The translations under genes were made by a program, and so were the position numbers. 64,000 bases of DNA from Acarospora socialis (Eukaryota; Ascomycota; Lecanoromycetes; Acarosporales; Acarosporaceae), in the NCBI GenBank assembly GCA_025617375.2, contig JAMYGW020000001.1, positions 2,852,001 through 2,916,000 of the forward strand, in the 5' to 3' direction. The notes beneath the pieces are model-generated. The model was not told the DNA's origin, did not search any database, and saw only the letters and a list, made by a program, of their open reading frames with translations. Positions 11,525-22,481 of this stretch are shown here, in pieces (within the stretch, counting starts at the first letter, position 1; each line of letters begins with the position of its first letter).

Positions 11525-14352
11525 ATTCGGTGATTGGGCGAATGTGACCCGTCGGAGTTTAGAGTTGGCCTGAGTTGCGTTGTTTCAGGCGTTTCGTGTC
11601 CGTCTGGATTGGGGTACATTGGCGGAAGGGGATTGCATTGCGTTTACCGTGTAAGGTCTGGCAGCAGGGCAAGGGACTTTGTGTGGCCCAGCATGTTTCC
11701 GTTACGATGCAGAGCACGGCTCAGCTGCGGCACGGATCTGACAGTGACAAGGACACTGACCGGGATGTTGGTGTTGTAAGGGACACCGTACATTCAATCA
11801 TTTCTCGCGATACCGGCCCGAAAAAGGTCCATGGGCGGGTACCTGCGACACATGCTCCTCCACCTCTTGCAGAGTAGTGAGTTCTTTTGGACCGAGGAGT
11901 CGACTGTGACGGGCCCAAGCGTCTTTTCTACAGACGCGTGTGTACCTTGCTTAGGGGTGTCCCAGTCAAGCATGGCGGGAGACGGTGTGGACTTTTGGCG
12001 GAGAACAGCTCATTTGATTATCAGTTGATGGGCGGCTGAGGCCTTGTGCCTGTATGTGTACTCCTGCCCGTCAACAAGAGCAAATGCAAAAGGGTATCGA
12101 TCGTTCGATGAAGTTGTGTATGACTCGTCAAATAGATTACCGTACAAGCGCCACCTCGCCAATTGCCCACATTGATTGGAGCGCATCGTGGATCTTGGCT
12201 TTCTTGCGCTCTGTGCTCCGTGGACGGAGCTTTGAGCGTACCAAACGTGATCCCAGCATCCAGGTTTTGTGTGGACAGCCAGTTGATTACGGTACGGAGT
12301 AGGAACAGATCACACCTTCCGTATTTCGTCCGTTTGGAGATCATAAGGTACAGGTTACCTGGATCAAAAGCCATCGAATCACTTTCGCCTATCTATACCG
12401 TTCCAGTTCGATCAGATGGGGGGCAGCTTTTGGGTGTCATTGTTGTGGAGGAAGATGACCCCCTCGGTAAGATCAATTATTGGGCCGCCTGCGTCGATGT
12501 GTACAGTCAAGTCACATGTTGAGGACGGAATACAAAGTACCTGATCTCCACAAGCCTTTTTTCGTCCACCACGTTGTGTTCATTCTTCTAGGTACGGTAG
12601 TCTGGGGAAGGCTCTGTGCGTTACGCTACCTAGTACAAGGTACCTTAACGTGATTAAGGTTGCTGTCTGTGTACCTTACCTTAACTATTGCTATCAGTGT
12701 ATTACCTTAGTAAGCAATCAGCAGGGTCTTGAATGGTGGCGCGAGTATCGATGATTACCTAGACTACGTCCGTACGAGAGCCACCGTCAACACCATCTTG
12801 GAACACGGGATGTTGTATGATGAATTGTACGATACTGGACGGATACCGAATGTTGATGATGGTTCGAATATACCAAGAAATGACAGAGTTCAAGCTGGAA
12901 TGACTTCGAAGAGAAAAGGACTGATCAAAAGTCTGAGGAGAGGAAATGCTCAGATATATGGTCCGATAGAAGTTAGATGGGTAAAGGTAAGATACGATCG
13001 TCATGATCTACCACAAGGTATCTTATTTAACAAACAGTACCTTAGGTACGGAGTACGGAGTACCTTACCAAGAATCCCAAGATACCTTACCTTACTGCTG
13101 CTGCCAAAGCCACCAAGCAGCCTCCTCGGCGACCACCCAACCAACCATCTAAGGCAGCTCTAGCTCGATCTTAAATTCATTTTCTCTTTTCCATCCTTCG
13201 TCCTTCATCCACCGTGCCTGCCGTTCTCCGCCCACCCATCATCTTTAAGGTATGATGATGATCGTCGTCGCTCACTCTGCTATCATTAGTTTCTCAGCCC
13301 AAGCCAAGATTACCTACCTATCTACCTTACCTAGACTTCATCCTTTAGTAGACGTTGACCTCACTTGACTACCTATATCTACCTGGGTACAATTCAGCTG
13401 CTACACGTTTTACTTTGGATCTCACATCACACATCTTTCCGAGAGTCTACCTACCTTAGGTACCTACTTACTCTGTACCAATCCTGTACCCCGCGTTGCG
13501 GCCCTGACGTTGGTTGGCCCGCTAGTGAGGTCTGCATTCGAGGGGGTCCATTATAGACGAACAGACTACCGAGTACCTTACGACGAGTAGAGTAACAGAC
13601 ATAAAGGTATACTCCGTACATACACACATACATACATAGGTAGGTACATACACATACATCCCTCGAACTGGGGCCATCTCTTCCCGTCCTTGCGACTCGA
13701 ACACTCCGTACTCCGTCCCTTACTCGATACCTTAACCTGCATCGACTCTTACATATTGGACCGGTCCTCGACCCCGTACGGTTCAGAAACGTCTCTATCC
13801 ATCCTGATCAATTCATTACCTTCCTTCCCTTCCCACCCCGCTGGCCATGCGCTGCGCCCTCCTCCTGCTTTTCTATCTCTCCTCTGCTCCCACATTCGCT
13901 TTTCCTGCCTTTAGCTCTCTCGTGTATCGTCTCATGCGTGCCATCTACTTCTCCCATAAAACGACCATCACCACCTGAAACAACGAAGCCACAATATTTC
14001 CCCGAGCGAGTGTGAGAGAAAGGGAGCGAGCTTTGCCAGTGCTGTCGCAGATACTTGAGCCCGTCCGTCTCAGACTCTCCATCCTCCGTCAACTTACCTG
14101 TCAACACGTTTGACTTCGTACCTGCCGCTGCTGCTCTCCTGCGCACAGCCCCGGCGCCCTCCCGGATTCTTTCCTCCGGCCATCTGGTGAGAGACACATC
14201 CTTTATGACTGGTCCGATCCCAACGACTGTCGCACCGGCGTTGATGAATGTCGATATTGCTCCATTCCGTCGATAAGGGTAAATCTCCAAATCGCATGTC
14301 GCGCGCTTTCTCGCCTTAGCAGACCGTATCCTCAGGAAAACCGTCCGAAGAG
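11525..14352. other. Long intergenic region rich in TACCTTACC / TACTCCGTAC words
   Basis: About 2.8 kb between two plus-strand genes. From about 12590 to 13740 it is crowded with TACCTTAC, AAGGTACC, GGTAGGTAC and ACGGAGTAC words. 13800-13930 is pyrimidine-rich and probably 5' leader or promoter of the next gene. The frame 12729-13163 starts at TTG and has no recognisable domain, so I do not call it a gene. Confidence 0.5.
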
Positions 14353-15786
14353 ATGGAGAACAACGGCGTAACCGGGGAGCATATCCTACCGTCGCCGAGC
14401 ATATATATGACCATTGCGGCCTTCACGGCCATCGCGTGGTATAACGTCCTCGAGCTCAACGTCCAAGTCTTCCTGACCTTCAAACGCCATCGAGGCCTTT
14501 ACTTCTGGGCCTTGTTGATCTCATCGTATGGGTGTGTCCTTCACGCGCTGGGCTTCGTGCTCAAATTCTTCACCATCACGACCAATGCATACCTTTCCGT
14601 CACCATCATCACCATCGGCTGGTATGCCATGGTCACCGGTCAGGCGGTCGTGCTGTATTCACGGCTGCACTTGGTGGTGCGTGAGCGACGCACGCTCCGG
14701 CTGGTCCTCACCATGATCATCGTGGACGCCATCTGCTTCCACATCCCCACCACCGTGCTGACCTACGGCACCAACTCCAACAACTCGGACGCCTTCACCA
14801 AAGCCTTCAACGTGGTCGAGAAGCTGCAGATGACGGCTTTCTGCGTCCAAGAGTTCGTCATCTCCACCATCTACGTCTACGCCACCGTCAAGTTGCTGCG
14901 CCCGGTCTACCACGGGAAGACCAGGAAGGTGATGACACAGCTGATCTGGATCAACGTCATCATCATCGCCATGGACCTCGTCCTTCTGGCCATGGAGTAC
15001 GACAACCGGTACGAGATCGAGGCGACGCTGAAGCCGATGGTCTACAGCATCAAGCTCAAGCTCGAGTTCGCCGTCCTCAACCAACTCATGACCCTCGCCA
15101 ACGCGAGCGTGCGCCACAACACCAGCCTCGAACTCGAACACGAAGGGAAGGCTCGTCGCCCGTCGTCCGGGAGACCCAGCCTGTGGAGCCGGGCGCGTCG
15201 ACGGAGCGAGGGCACCGCGACCCCCAGCCGGACCTACTCGTCGCACGCCACCGCCCGTTTCCCGCAACCGAAATGGATCCCGAGCTTGGATCGCAATTGC
15301 ATCGTCAAGACCGAACACGTCGAGGTCTCTTCCGACCCGAACAACATCTACACCAATCCCGCCGCCGCCCTACAGCGGCCGAGGACGTCGAGCTCCATGC
15401 ACACCGGCCCGGCGCACGACGGCCTGGGAGGCCTGACGGGCAGCACCTACGTCGCTCCGCACCCGGGCTCGGTCATCCCCCACTCCTTCACCAAACGCGA
15501 CTCGTCACAGCCCTTCCGAGATACGCTCCGGCCGCCGGCCGCGCTCCTCCCGGGCACGGGCGTGCTGCGGAGTCAACGGCCGTCCGTGACGGATTGGGCC
15601 GGTGATCACGACGGGGACGGCGATTCGGCCAGTCCGACCAGCTCAGAGATTCAGTTGGATCCTTATCACAACAACCCGAGGTTGCCGCGCAATCGAAATA
15701 CGGCCTTTGCCAAGGAGACGTCCACGACGGGCATGGATTTCATGACCAGTGCTCTGGAAGCCAAGGATGAGAATGGGAAGCGGTGA
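14353..15786 (+). CDS. DUF7703-type fungal multi-pass membrane protein
   Basis: Single exon, 477 residues, ATG at 14353. Residues about 1-245 form six to seven hydrophobic helices with short loops, in the pattern of the fungal DUF7703 family: FKRHRGLYFWALL after the first helix, HLVVRERRTLRLVL in mid-domain, HIPTTVLTYG, and FNVVEKLQMTAFCVQE. The arrangement resembles a seven-helix receptor, but no ligand or G-protein partner is known for the family. The C-terminal 230 residues are hydrophilic, rich in Ser, Arg and Pro, and probably cytosolic. GC content is higher than in neighbouring non-coding DNA. The family call rests on remembered motif spacing. Confidence 0.75.
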   Translation: MENNGVTGEHILPSPSIYMTIAAFTAIAWYNVLELNVQVFLTFKRHRGLYFWALLISSYGCVLHALGFVLKFFTITTNAYLSVTIITIGWYAMVTGQAVVLYSRLHLVVRERRTLRLVLTMIIVDAICFHIPTTVLTYGTNSNNSDAFTKAFNVVEKLQMTAFCVQEFVISTIYVYATVKLLRPVYHGKTRKVMTQLIWINVIIIAMDLVLLAMEYDNRYEIEATLKPMVYSIKLKLEFAVLNQLMTLANASVRHNTSLELEHEGKARRPSSGRPSLWSRARRRSEGTATPSRTYSSHATARFPQPKWIPSLDRNCIVKTEHVEVSSDPNNIYTNPAAALQRPRTSSSMHTGPAHDGLGGLTGSTYVAPHPGSVIPHSFTKRDSSQPFRDTLRPPAALLPGTGVLRSQRPSVTDWAGDHDGDGDSASPTSSEIQLDPYHNNPRLPRNRNTAFAKETSTTGMDFMTSALEAKDENGKR

Positions 15787-17037
15787 CAGCGAAGCTCACC
15801 CCTATACAGAGACAAAAGCACGAGCGAAGGAATGTAGAGGAGGGATATGTAGGTAATTGGGAATCAACATCTGTGTCTATCTTGAGCGTGGAGGATCAAC
15901 AGGACGACGTATATGCTGTGAATGCTATACTTACAACCACGACGTGAAATATGGGTGGGGGGTGGCATACTACTCTACTTACGGTGTCGGCGCCGGTGCC
16001 GGGCACCAGTGCTTTGGACGCGGTTTGGGTCCGTCCGGTGGGAGGCTGATCTGAGCGATCTCGATATCCAGCATTGATCTTTTTCTTCGGCTCGTCCGTC
16101 ACACTTAGCGAATCCTTCTCCACCTCCTTATCGACCATCTACTATTATATCCCTTGGTGCGTGTTTGACTTGCGCAGTTTCTTGGTTCTGGTTTCGGGTC
16201 TGCTTGGGGCATTCAGTGTCGGGAGTGGGGGTCCGGTGTGGTCCCTCCTGTAGATAGGATGGCCCGCTGTACTTAGATAATATCTATCCATATCTGATCT
16301 ACTTATTCTTAATACGTATGCATCTCGGGGTTTTGATGTTCTGTGACCCGGAATGGCGAAATGGGGCCTCTAGACGGTCAGATTCCGTGTGCGGTATTTT
16401 CTTCCCGGCATAGTTACAAATCTTGTTATGTGACCTACGAAGGTATTAATATTCTATCCTCCTATGTTACTCGACTGTCAACTTGTTGCGCTACTCTTAT
16501 CTGATCTGATCTGATCTGATCGAATCTCATCTCATCGAAGTGCGAAGTCATTGATAAGTATACCTTGTGAAGACAATATGCACACACCTCTCCTTGCACT
16601 GACATCTGACATGGGTGCTTCTTCATCAGATTACGTACGTTGGACAAAGACGCTACCAACTTTGTACAAGACTTTCCGCTCGTGTTGATGAGCCTCGGAT
16701 CGTCCGACGATGTGGGCGCGAGGACCTGAGCCCTCATGCTCCGATTTGGGGACATCTCGATCGAACATGGTTTTAACGCTGATTCAACTTCGGTCACCTG
16801 AAGATGATACTCCAAGATATAATTCCGCTGCATACTTAGATTCACAAGCAGATCGACCCTTAGCTAAAACCCCTGTCTCGCAATCCCCCGGCCCAAAAAT
16901 TGCCTATCGCCAGCGAGACCCCAGCCAACCAGCCCACCCCGCTCACCATTTCAAGCGCCAGAACGGACTGGCAAGATAGCAACAAATATAACCCCCATCG
17001 CCTCCATCCCATCCCATCTCAAGACCAGCGTAACTCA
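15787..17037. other. Intergenic, convergent 3' ends
   Basis: Between convergent genes. It contains a short TGATC microsatellite (listed separately). No supported ORF or RNA gene. Confidence 0.45.
16499..16521. repeat. (TGATC)n microsatellite
   Basis: Four exact tandem copies of the pentanucleotide TGATC, visible directly, followed by a degenerate TCTCATC pair. Confidence 0.8.
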
Positions 17038-19797
17038 TCACTCATGATCCACATGCGGCAAACTTTTCTGTACATCCAGTCCCCTCAACCGTCTCGCCAA
17101 CAACCCCTCGTTACTGTCGCCTCCGGTGCCAAAGGGTCCGAAGACATTCCCGCCGTACCCGACGTCGCCTTTGCGCAGCTTGCTGTACTCGTCGCTGCTG
17201 TTGCTGTTGCTGTTGCTGGAAGTACTCCGCCACGAACTGGACATTCCGGGTGAGGCCAGGGATGTAGGTAGAGTGCTGGCTCGGTCACTGGTGGGTGATC
17301 GTGTCCCTGGTTCGGTAGGCGTCTGTGGTGCGTCCGCGGAGTCGATGTCCATTCTGTCACTTGAAGGTTCGGTCAAGTCTTTCTTTGACCGGACGAGATT
17401 GAACGGGATTGGTTGGACGGGAGGAGCTGGTGTAGCGCCGTTGCCGTTGCCGTTGAATGAGAAGATGTTCGCGCCAGCGAACGGCGGTTGCGTTGCGTAA
17501 CCGATGCTGTCCATTGCGTCGAATCCTCCGGCTCCCAGGGCGAAGCCAAGACTCCTTCTTCTGGGTCCGTTCTCTGAGGTTGCGTTGCTACCCGAGCTCT
17601 GTCCAGAGCTGGAGGACTTCCCGGGCTTATAACTACTATATTGAGGATTGGGGGATTCGGTCTCGTTGCGCAGCCTTTCCTTACCATCCGGAACTCTGTT
17701 AGCAAACACAACTCGGATAGATTGGTATAAATAGTAACGATCCTTTGCCGTGCAGCAGATATTGAGATGGATCAAATATCGTAACGTTGGCCGGTCATTA
17801 GCAGTGTCAATAACCGGGTTGGCAGTCTCTGTTCCGGAAACTGGCATTGAGGTAAGAGGCATGTCCATGATCGGCCCGGTAGAGTAACTCCGTTGTCTGA
17901 TGAACGTCTTTGTACCGGGCTCCATGCCTTGAAGGTCATATGGAACAAGGAACAGCTTGACGGCCGTCTTATTTGGGTTTTTGATCACGATCTGCAGCTG
18001 TCCTTGCTGTGGGATCCGGTAGCTCCCTCCAGGCGGTGTCCTGGGTGATTGCGATCTGCGCTTCTTCTTCTCCCTTTTCCGGCGGTCAAGTTGAGTCGCA
18101 CTAGGTTTGTGCTCTCCCAATCCATGCACTTCTACTTCAGACCCTTCCCGATCACTAGCTGGGCGAGATATGTTCCTTCGTCGCTTGTCTTTGATCTCGT
18201 CACGTTTGAGAGAGTTCTCGATGTCAATCAATCCGACATACGGGCTCGGCCCATCCTCAACGGAGGCAGTCTTCCTGCCGGTGCCTGTCCCGTAGCTATA
18301 GAAAACGGCGGGAAACGGCACCATCACATGCGGAGGACATCGGAGGTTGGGTTTGCATGTGCCCTTACCAAGAACGCCAATCTGTGCAGTAAAGCTCAAC
18401 GGTCTAGAAGGTGTTGTGGACATCCGCCCTCGCAATATGGACTCTTCGTATGATCCCACCATAGGTGCATGATGTAAGGGCGACACATCGGACAGTGATG
18501 GCCTCCGAGAAGAGAGAAAGGGCGGAGATGGATGGGATGATACTGCTTGGAGACTCCAATTTGACGTCAAAGATCTTCGAGGCTGATGCCCTTGGTGTGA
18601 CCGGGCTCCTTCGCGACGCATAGCAGGTGATGTTCGGGAGACATTACACAGTGTGGGGAGTTCCCCAGGTGGAGACGAGTGGAGAGACTGTAAGGCCCGA
18701 GGCGGTAATGTATGACGTCTATTGTTGCTTCCTGGGCTGGTGGAGATGTCAATTGGAGAGAAATCCAGATCGGTGTTGTTGGATTGCTGGACCAGTGGAC
18801 TGGTGGGTGGCTTTAATATGAAGCTTGATGAGTAAGACGACAAAGACGGGGCCCGTGATCTGAGTATTCTGGCCTCAGCACTTCTCGATGGAGCAGGAGG
18901 GAATCGTGGATCGACCTGGAATGGACTGCATGCTGCAGAAGCTGAAGGTGTGTACCATGGTGTACTCGGCGATGTGCCCAGTGGTCCGTCAAGCACTTCG
19001 CATTTCGAAAACCCAGATTGCGAGGACTGATCAGGCCGGCTTTTGGTAGCGTGCTCTTGAGTGAAATCCCCAGCATGTAATGCAGATCTTGGCCGTTTGA
19101 TCTCAGACGGGCAGCTGAGCGTCTCACTCTGATTGTTGAGGTGTTGCTTTGTAGGTTCTGTCAGTTCCGCAACTGACTGTAACGCTAGAGGTTCTGGTTT
19201 GGGTTCGGTGAGATGTCGTGTATGAGGAGGGTCAGTATGGTTCTGATAGTAGGCTTCAAGCTGTTCCGAACCCAATCTTAGCCAAATGCTCCTGTGGTAC
19301 GCAGATCGGGCACGCGGCAATAGATGGCATTGCTGAAAGAATTGAAGCTTGTGAACATGCGTGAGAAGTGGAGCAGAAACCAATGACCTAGGAGTATGAC
19401 GGCGAGTATTGTGCCTCAATCCAAAGTATGCTCTCTGACTAACATGGTTCGATTGCTGCAAGTCCATATCCGCAGTCACAAAAAAAATCGGATGGCACGA
19501 CCTAAATTTCTGACTTACAGTTCCACTCGGGACCCATGTAGGACTTTCTCCCCTCTTGATCCTCTCAATAAGCTCCGCTCGATCACTTGTCTCCAATTTG
19601 GTATCACTTATTGCCGCCATGACATTCGCAACCGGCAAGGTACCTCTGCCGTCTGCATCCGGAACAGGTCCATCACAGAACTCGGTCTTGATGCTCTCTT
19701 CCGAAGGTCTACGCATGATTGAATCATAGCCGCCAGACTCGGGAGTTGGCGGAGACCTCGAAAGAGAGAGGCACTCAATGTCATGAAAGATAGGCAT
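17038..19797 (-). CDS. Atos-like (FAM214/DUF4210) protein
   Basis: An open frame of 919 codons from ATG 19797. Two conserved blocks of the Atos family are visible: a DUF4210-like block (GSYEESILRGRMS, then VPFPAVFYSYG), and a C-terminal block (YRIPQQGQLQIVIKNPNKT, FLVPYDLQGMEPGTKTF, RDRYYLYQSIRVVFANR-type text). Animal Atos acts as a nuclear transcriptional regulator, and the fungal relatives were annotated as needed for meiotic chromosome segregation; this protein's role is inferred from those. The middle is Ser/Pro-rich and disordered, and the tail has an Asn/Ser repeat from CTG/TTG trinucleotides. In the N-terminal part, 19456-19518 is a 63-nt GTAAGT...GCAG intron without in-frame stops, and a GTTAGT donor 12 nt later suggests a second intron. 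The true protein is probably 60 or more residues shorter than the frame. Confidence 0.72.
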   Translation of the reverse strand: MPIFHDIECLSLSRSPPTPESGGYDSIMRRPSEESIKTEFCDGPVPDADGRGTLPVANVMAAISDTKLETSDRAELIERIKRGESPTWVPSGTVSQKFRSCHPIFFVTADMDLQQSNHVSQRAYFGLRHNTRRHTPRSLVSAPLLTHVHKLQFFQQCHLLPRARSAYHRSIWLRLGSEQLEAYYQNHTDPPHTRHLTEPKPEPLALQSVAELTEPTKQHLNNQSETLSCPSEIKRPRSALHAGDFTQEHATKSRPDQSSQSGFSKCEVLDGPLGTSPSTPWYTPSASAACSPFQVDPRFPPAPSRSAEARILRSRAPSLSSYSSSFILKPPTSPLVQQSNNTDLDFSPIDISTSPGSNNRRHTLPPRALQSLHSSPPGELPTLCNVSRTSPAMRREGARSHQGHQPRRSLTSNWSLQAVSSHPSPPFLSSRRPSLSDVSPLHHAPMVGSYEESILRGRMSTTPSRPLSFTAQIGVLGKGTCKPNLRCPPHVMVPFPAVFYSYGTGTGRKTASVEDGPSPYVGLIDIENSLKRDEIKDKRRRNISRPASDREGSEVEVHGLGEHKPSATQLDRRKREKKKRRSQSPRTPPGGSYRIPQQGQLQIVIKNPNKTAVKLFLVPYDLQGMEPGTKTFIRQRSYSTGPIMDMPLTSMPVSGTETANPVIDTANDRPTLRYLIHLNICCTAKDRYYLYQSIRVVFANRVPDGKERLRNETESPNPQYSSYKPGKSSSSGQSSGSNATSENGPRRRSLGFALGAGGFDAMDSIGYATQPPFAGANIFSFNGNGNGATPAPPVQPIPFNLVRSKKDLTEPSSDRMDIDSADAPQTPTEPGTRSPTSDRASTLPTSLASPGMSSSWRSTSSNSNSNSSDEYSKLRKGDVGYGGNVFGPFGTGGDSNEGLLARRLRGLDVQKSLPHVDHE

Positions 19798-20632
19798 ATA
19801 TGTTGTTAGATTTCGAAAGTGGAGTCATGAGTGTGACGGCGAGCTGCACCGGTGGATGATGAGGTCAGACGAAGTTGGTTACGGGGTGCAGGAATCAGAC
19901 GTCGTGGACTTGGAAGGACAATGACTCGGATTTATGCTGGGGATAGAATAGAGCTATGGTTGTTCCCGAGTTATCCACAGATACATTAGGTCAGTTTTTA
20001 TACGTGGTGGAGATGATGTAGGTAGAATCGCGAGAGATTCGGGCGGATAAGGATCTCAGAGGTAATAAAGACATTAATAATGAGCTCTGTGAGGATTCAA
20101 CCGGACAAAGTCAGAGCATCACAAGGGGAGCTTTGCACATTTCATGAGTTATGTCATCATGGTCCTGCAGTTTGCTCTTCAATGCACGAACACAATGCAG
20201 CGGAGCAACTGTCGGCCCGCGCCCACAGTACGAAGTACGAAGGCTATTTGCAAATTTGTTCGCCACCCCCAGACTTTGCTCTTCAAAGGTAGTAATGATA
20301 ACAGAAACCCACAATATTAGCTGAGTGAGCTCAGATAGGTGCTTTTCTACTGGTTGTATATCATGATGTATTCTTTGCCAGTCATAGTTCTTATGTTGAC
20401 TGAGTGGCTCCGAGTTGAGGGTCCTCCGGTGGGTAGGGTAAAAGTCTGGGGTTGGCGAACAAATTTGCAAATAGCCTTCGTACCTAGGTAGGTGGAGGGG
20501 TGGGGCCGAGGTGAGTCAGGTGACAGTTCCACTCCACTCATGCAAGGCTCGCTTAATAATCTGACCTCGAAAGCCATTCCCCAGAGCTTCCTCCCACAGA
20601 CACGCTGTGATAGGACCGATCAAAACAGCAAG
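19798..20632. other. Divergent promoter region, Atos-like / FYV7
   Basis: Contains both promoters and a 249-bp inverted-repeat structure (listed separately). No supported ORF. Confidence 0.45.
20235..20483. repeat. Inverted repeat with 43-bp arms (fold-back/MITE-like)
   Basis: Arm 20235-20277 and arm 20441-20483 are reverse complements with one mismatch in 43 positions. They surround a 163-bp spacer that is not itself inverted. Both arms contain the palindrome ATTTGCAAAT. It lies about 150 bp before the FYV7 start. I could not see an obvious target-site duplication. It could be a small fold-back element or two opposed copies of a short repeat. Confidence 0.75.
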
Positions 20633-21312
20633 ATGGCATATAAGAGATCTCATGACACTTCCGATGCGGTGGCTGAGGCAGGGAAGAGAGTGAAAAGACA
20701 GAAGAAAGGATTCACCGTTGGGCCAGACAATCTACCAGATGGGACATACCGCCGCAAAGGTTATACTCGTGGAACCCGTGCTTGAGTTGTGCTTGAGTTG
20801 TTCCCGCTGACCGTACAATAGTTCAGAAGATCAAGAAGGATTTGATCCACAAGGCTAAAGTCAAAAAGTCCTACGCGAAGCTGAAAGAGCGCGAGCTCCA
20901 GCTACCACCAACTGTGTCCTCAGTCGACCGATCAGCAGAGCACAACATCGCCGAGCCAAGCCTTGCCTTACATCCCGAACGCCAGGAAATGCTTGACAAG
21001 CCTCTTCAGGCACCAGAAGAAGTCCAGCCGCGTCCCACTCCAGACCACTCGCGCAAGCCTCGGCAGCGCCGACCAAAGCCCATTCCCTTCGAGAAGGAAG
21101 CTCGACTTGCGGAGAAGCGGAAAGCCGAAGCCGAAGCACGGCGGAAGAAGATTGAAGAGGCTCAGAGAGAGCGGCAACGGAAGGTCGAGGAGCGAGAGAG
21201 GTTCCGCAAAGCCATGGCGAAGGCGAGGACGGGCGGTAAGAACGGACAGAGGAAATTGGGTCGCGAGAGTAAGGTGTTGCTTGAGAAGGTCCAGAGATCC
21301 GTGGAGGGTTAA
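20633..21312 (+). CDS. FYV7: rRNA-processing protein Fyv7
   Basis: Exons 20633-20759 and 20822-21312 (62-nt intron), 205 residues. Fyv7 is a small nucleolar protein of the SSU processome needed for early cleavages of pre-rRNA. The diagnostic block spans the splice: [17 protein letters not shown] continues as [16 protein letters not shown]. The rest is a Lys/Arg/Glu-rich helix (residues about 125-190, [17 protein letters not shown]), predicted coiled and nucleic-acid binding. Length fits the family. The ATG follows AACAGCAAG and is the first in frame that yields the conserved start; an upstream in-frame ATG-less extension is ignored. Convergent with the next gene. Confidence 0.88.
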
Positions 21313-22481
21313 GATCTACATAACTGATACTTTCCCCTCACGATTGTCCGGAAACGAAAGCTTGACATGTTCATGCTGTCACACAGTTCTGAGCGTCGGC
21401 GTCAGATACCGAGAAATCCTCGTACTGGTCAGCTGTTATGCGTTCACAAGATCGAGATATTGCCAGGTCATTCGTCTGCTGCGATTGGCATAGTTCAATA
21501 TCTTCCAATCTCAACAACCCGCGATCACGGTCACGTCTAGGTGACGTTCACTAGCGCTCCAGTCAGCATCTTATTTACGGACAGGTGGCGCGATATCATC
21601 AAACATCGAAAGCGAGACGTTCCTAAGTAAGGCTACTGAAACTCCAACGATCTCTACATGTTCAATGGCGACTGATCCAAGTCCCGGAGCGATGTGTCTA
21701 CGGCCGTTACTGGTTGAAGTATCGCCCATAACCCCTACTAAGCGATAGGGCAACGCTGGGGTTATTTTCTGATACACGCGGCTGCGGGACATGTTTGCAG
21801 ATGCAGCTGGGTGCCAAGAGAGACGTTATTGGAGTTGCAGAGCGTGATCGTCAACAACGCACGACAACGCAACGGGCGTGTCGACAAACTCGTTGGTCGT
21901 GTAAGGGGTATACCTTGCTGAAAAGGCCCACAGGAGACATGGCCTCCGATGGAAATGTGTGGTGTCCCAAGAGCTCGGTCTTTGTGGCCGTTTGGGGTGA
22001 CGACGCTCGCCTGGCGGCAATAATAGCTCCAACACATTAGCTCTTTCACTCTGCAACGTGTGCGACCTTGTCCATGAAGATGTGGAAACGACGCAGTCGG
22101 CAGCAATGTACAGCCTATCGCACCTTAGCATCTACCGTTGGCATGCACGGTCTCTACGTACAGCAACTGAAAGTTTTCTCATATGTGTGATCTCGGATGA
22201 TCGCGGTACGAGTCTGGGCAAATACTACTTTAGACCCTGAGCCAGGCATATGGTGGGGATTGCTTCAACACATCTACTCAACAGTTCCCGAACAAGTCAA
22301 TCAATGAATGTAATGGCATGTATGTACTTTAAACCGCCATTAACGCCACCCTCTGCAACCACCCATGCCCCAATTCATCGAAGGCCTACTGCAAGTATTC
22401 CTGCCCGAGAACACCATAAACCCCACACCCTCCCCCAGCCAACCAGCCAACCAGCCAACACCCCTGACCCACCAAATGCCA
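21313..22481. other. Intergenic, convergent 3' ends
   Basis: Between convergent stops. Short frames only. The last 60 bases carry a small CCAGCCAA repeat. Nothing else seen. Confidence 0.45.

Noticed and set aside
12729-13163. 144-codon frame in intergenic DNA
   Set aside because: Starts at TTG, shows no domain, and its 3' part runs through the TACCTTACC words.
14659-15318. 219-codon minus-strand frame with many Asp/Gly/Val
   Set aside because: Antisense shadow of the DUF7703-type gene's GC-rich third positions.
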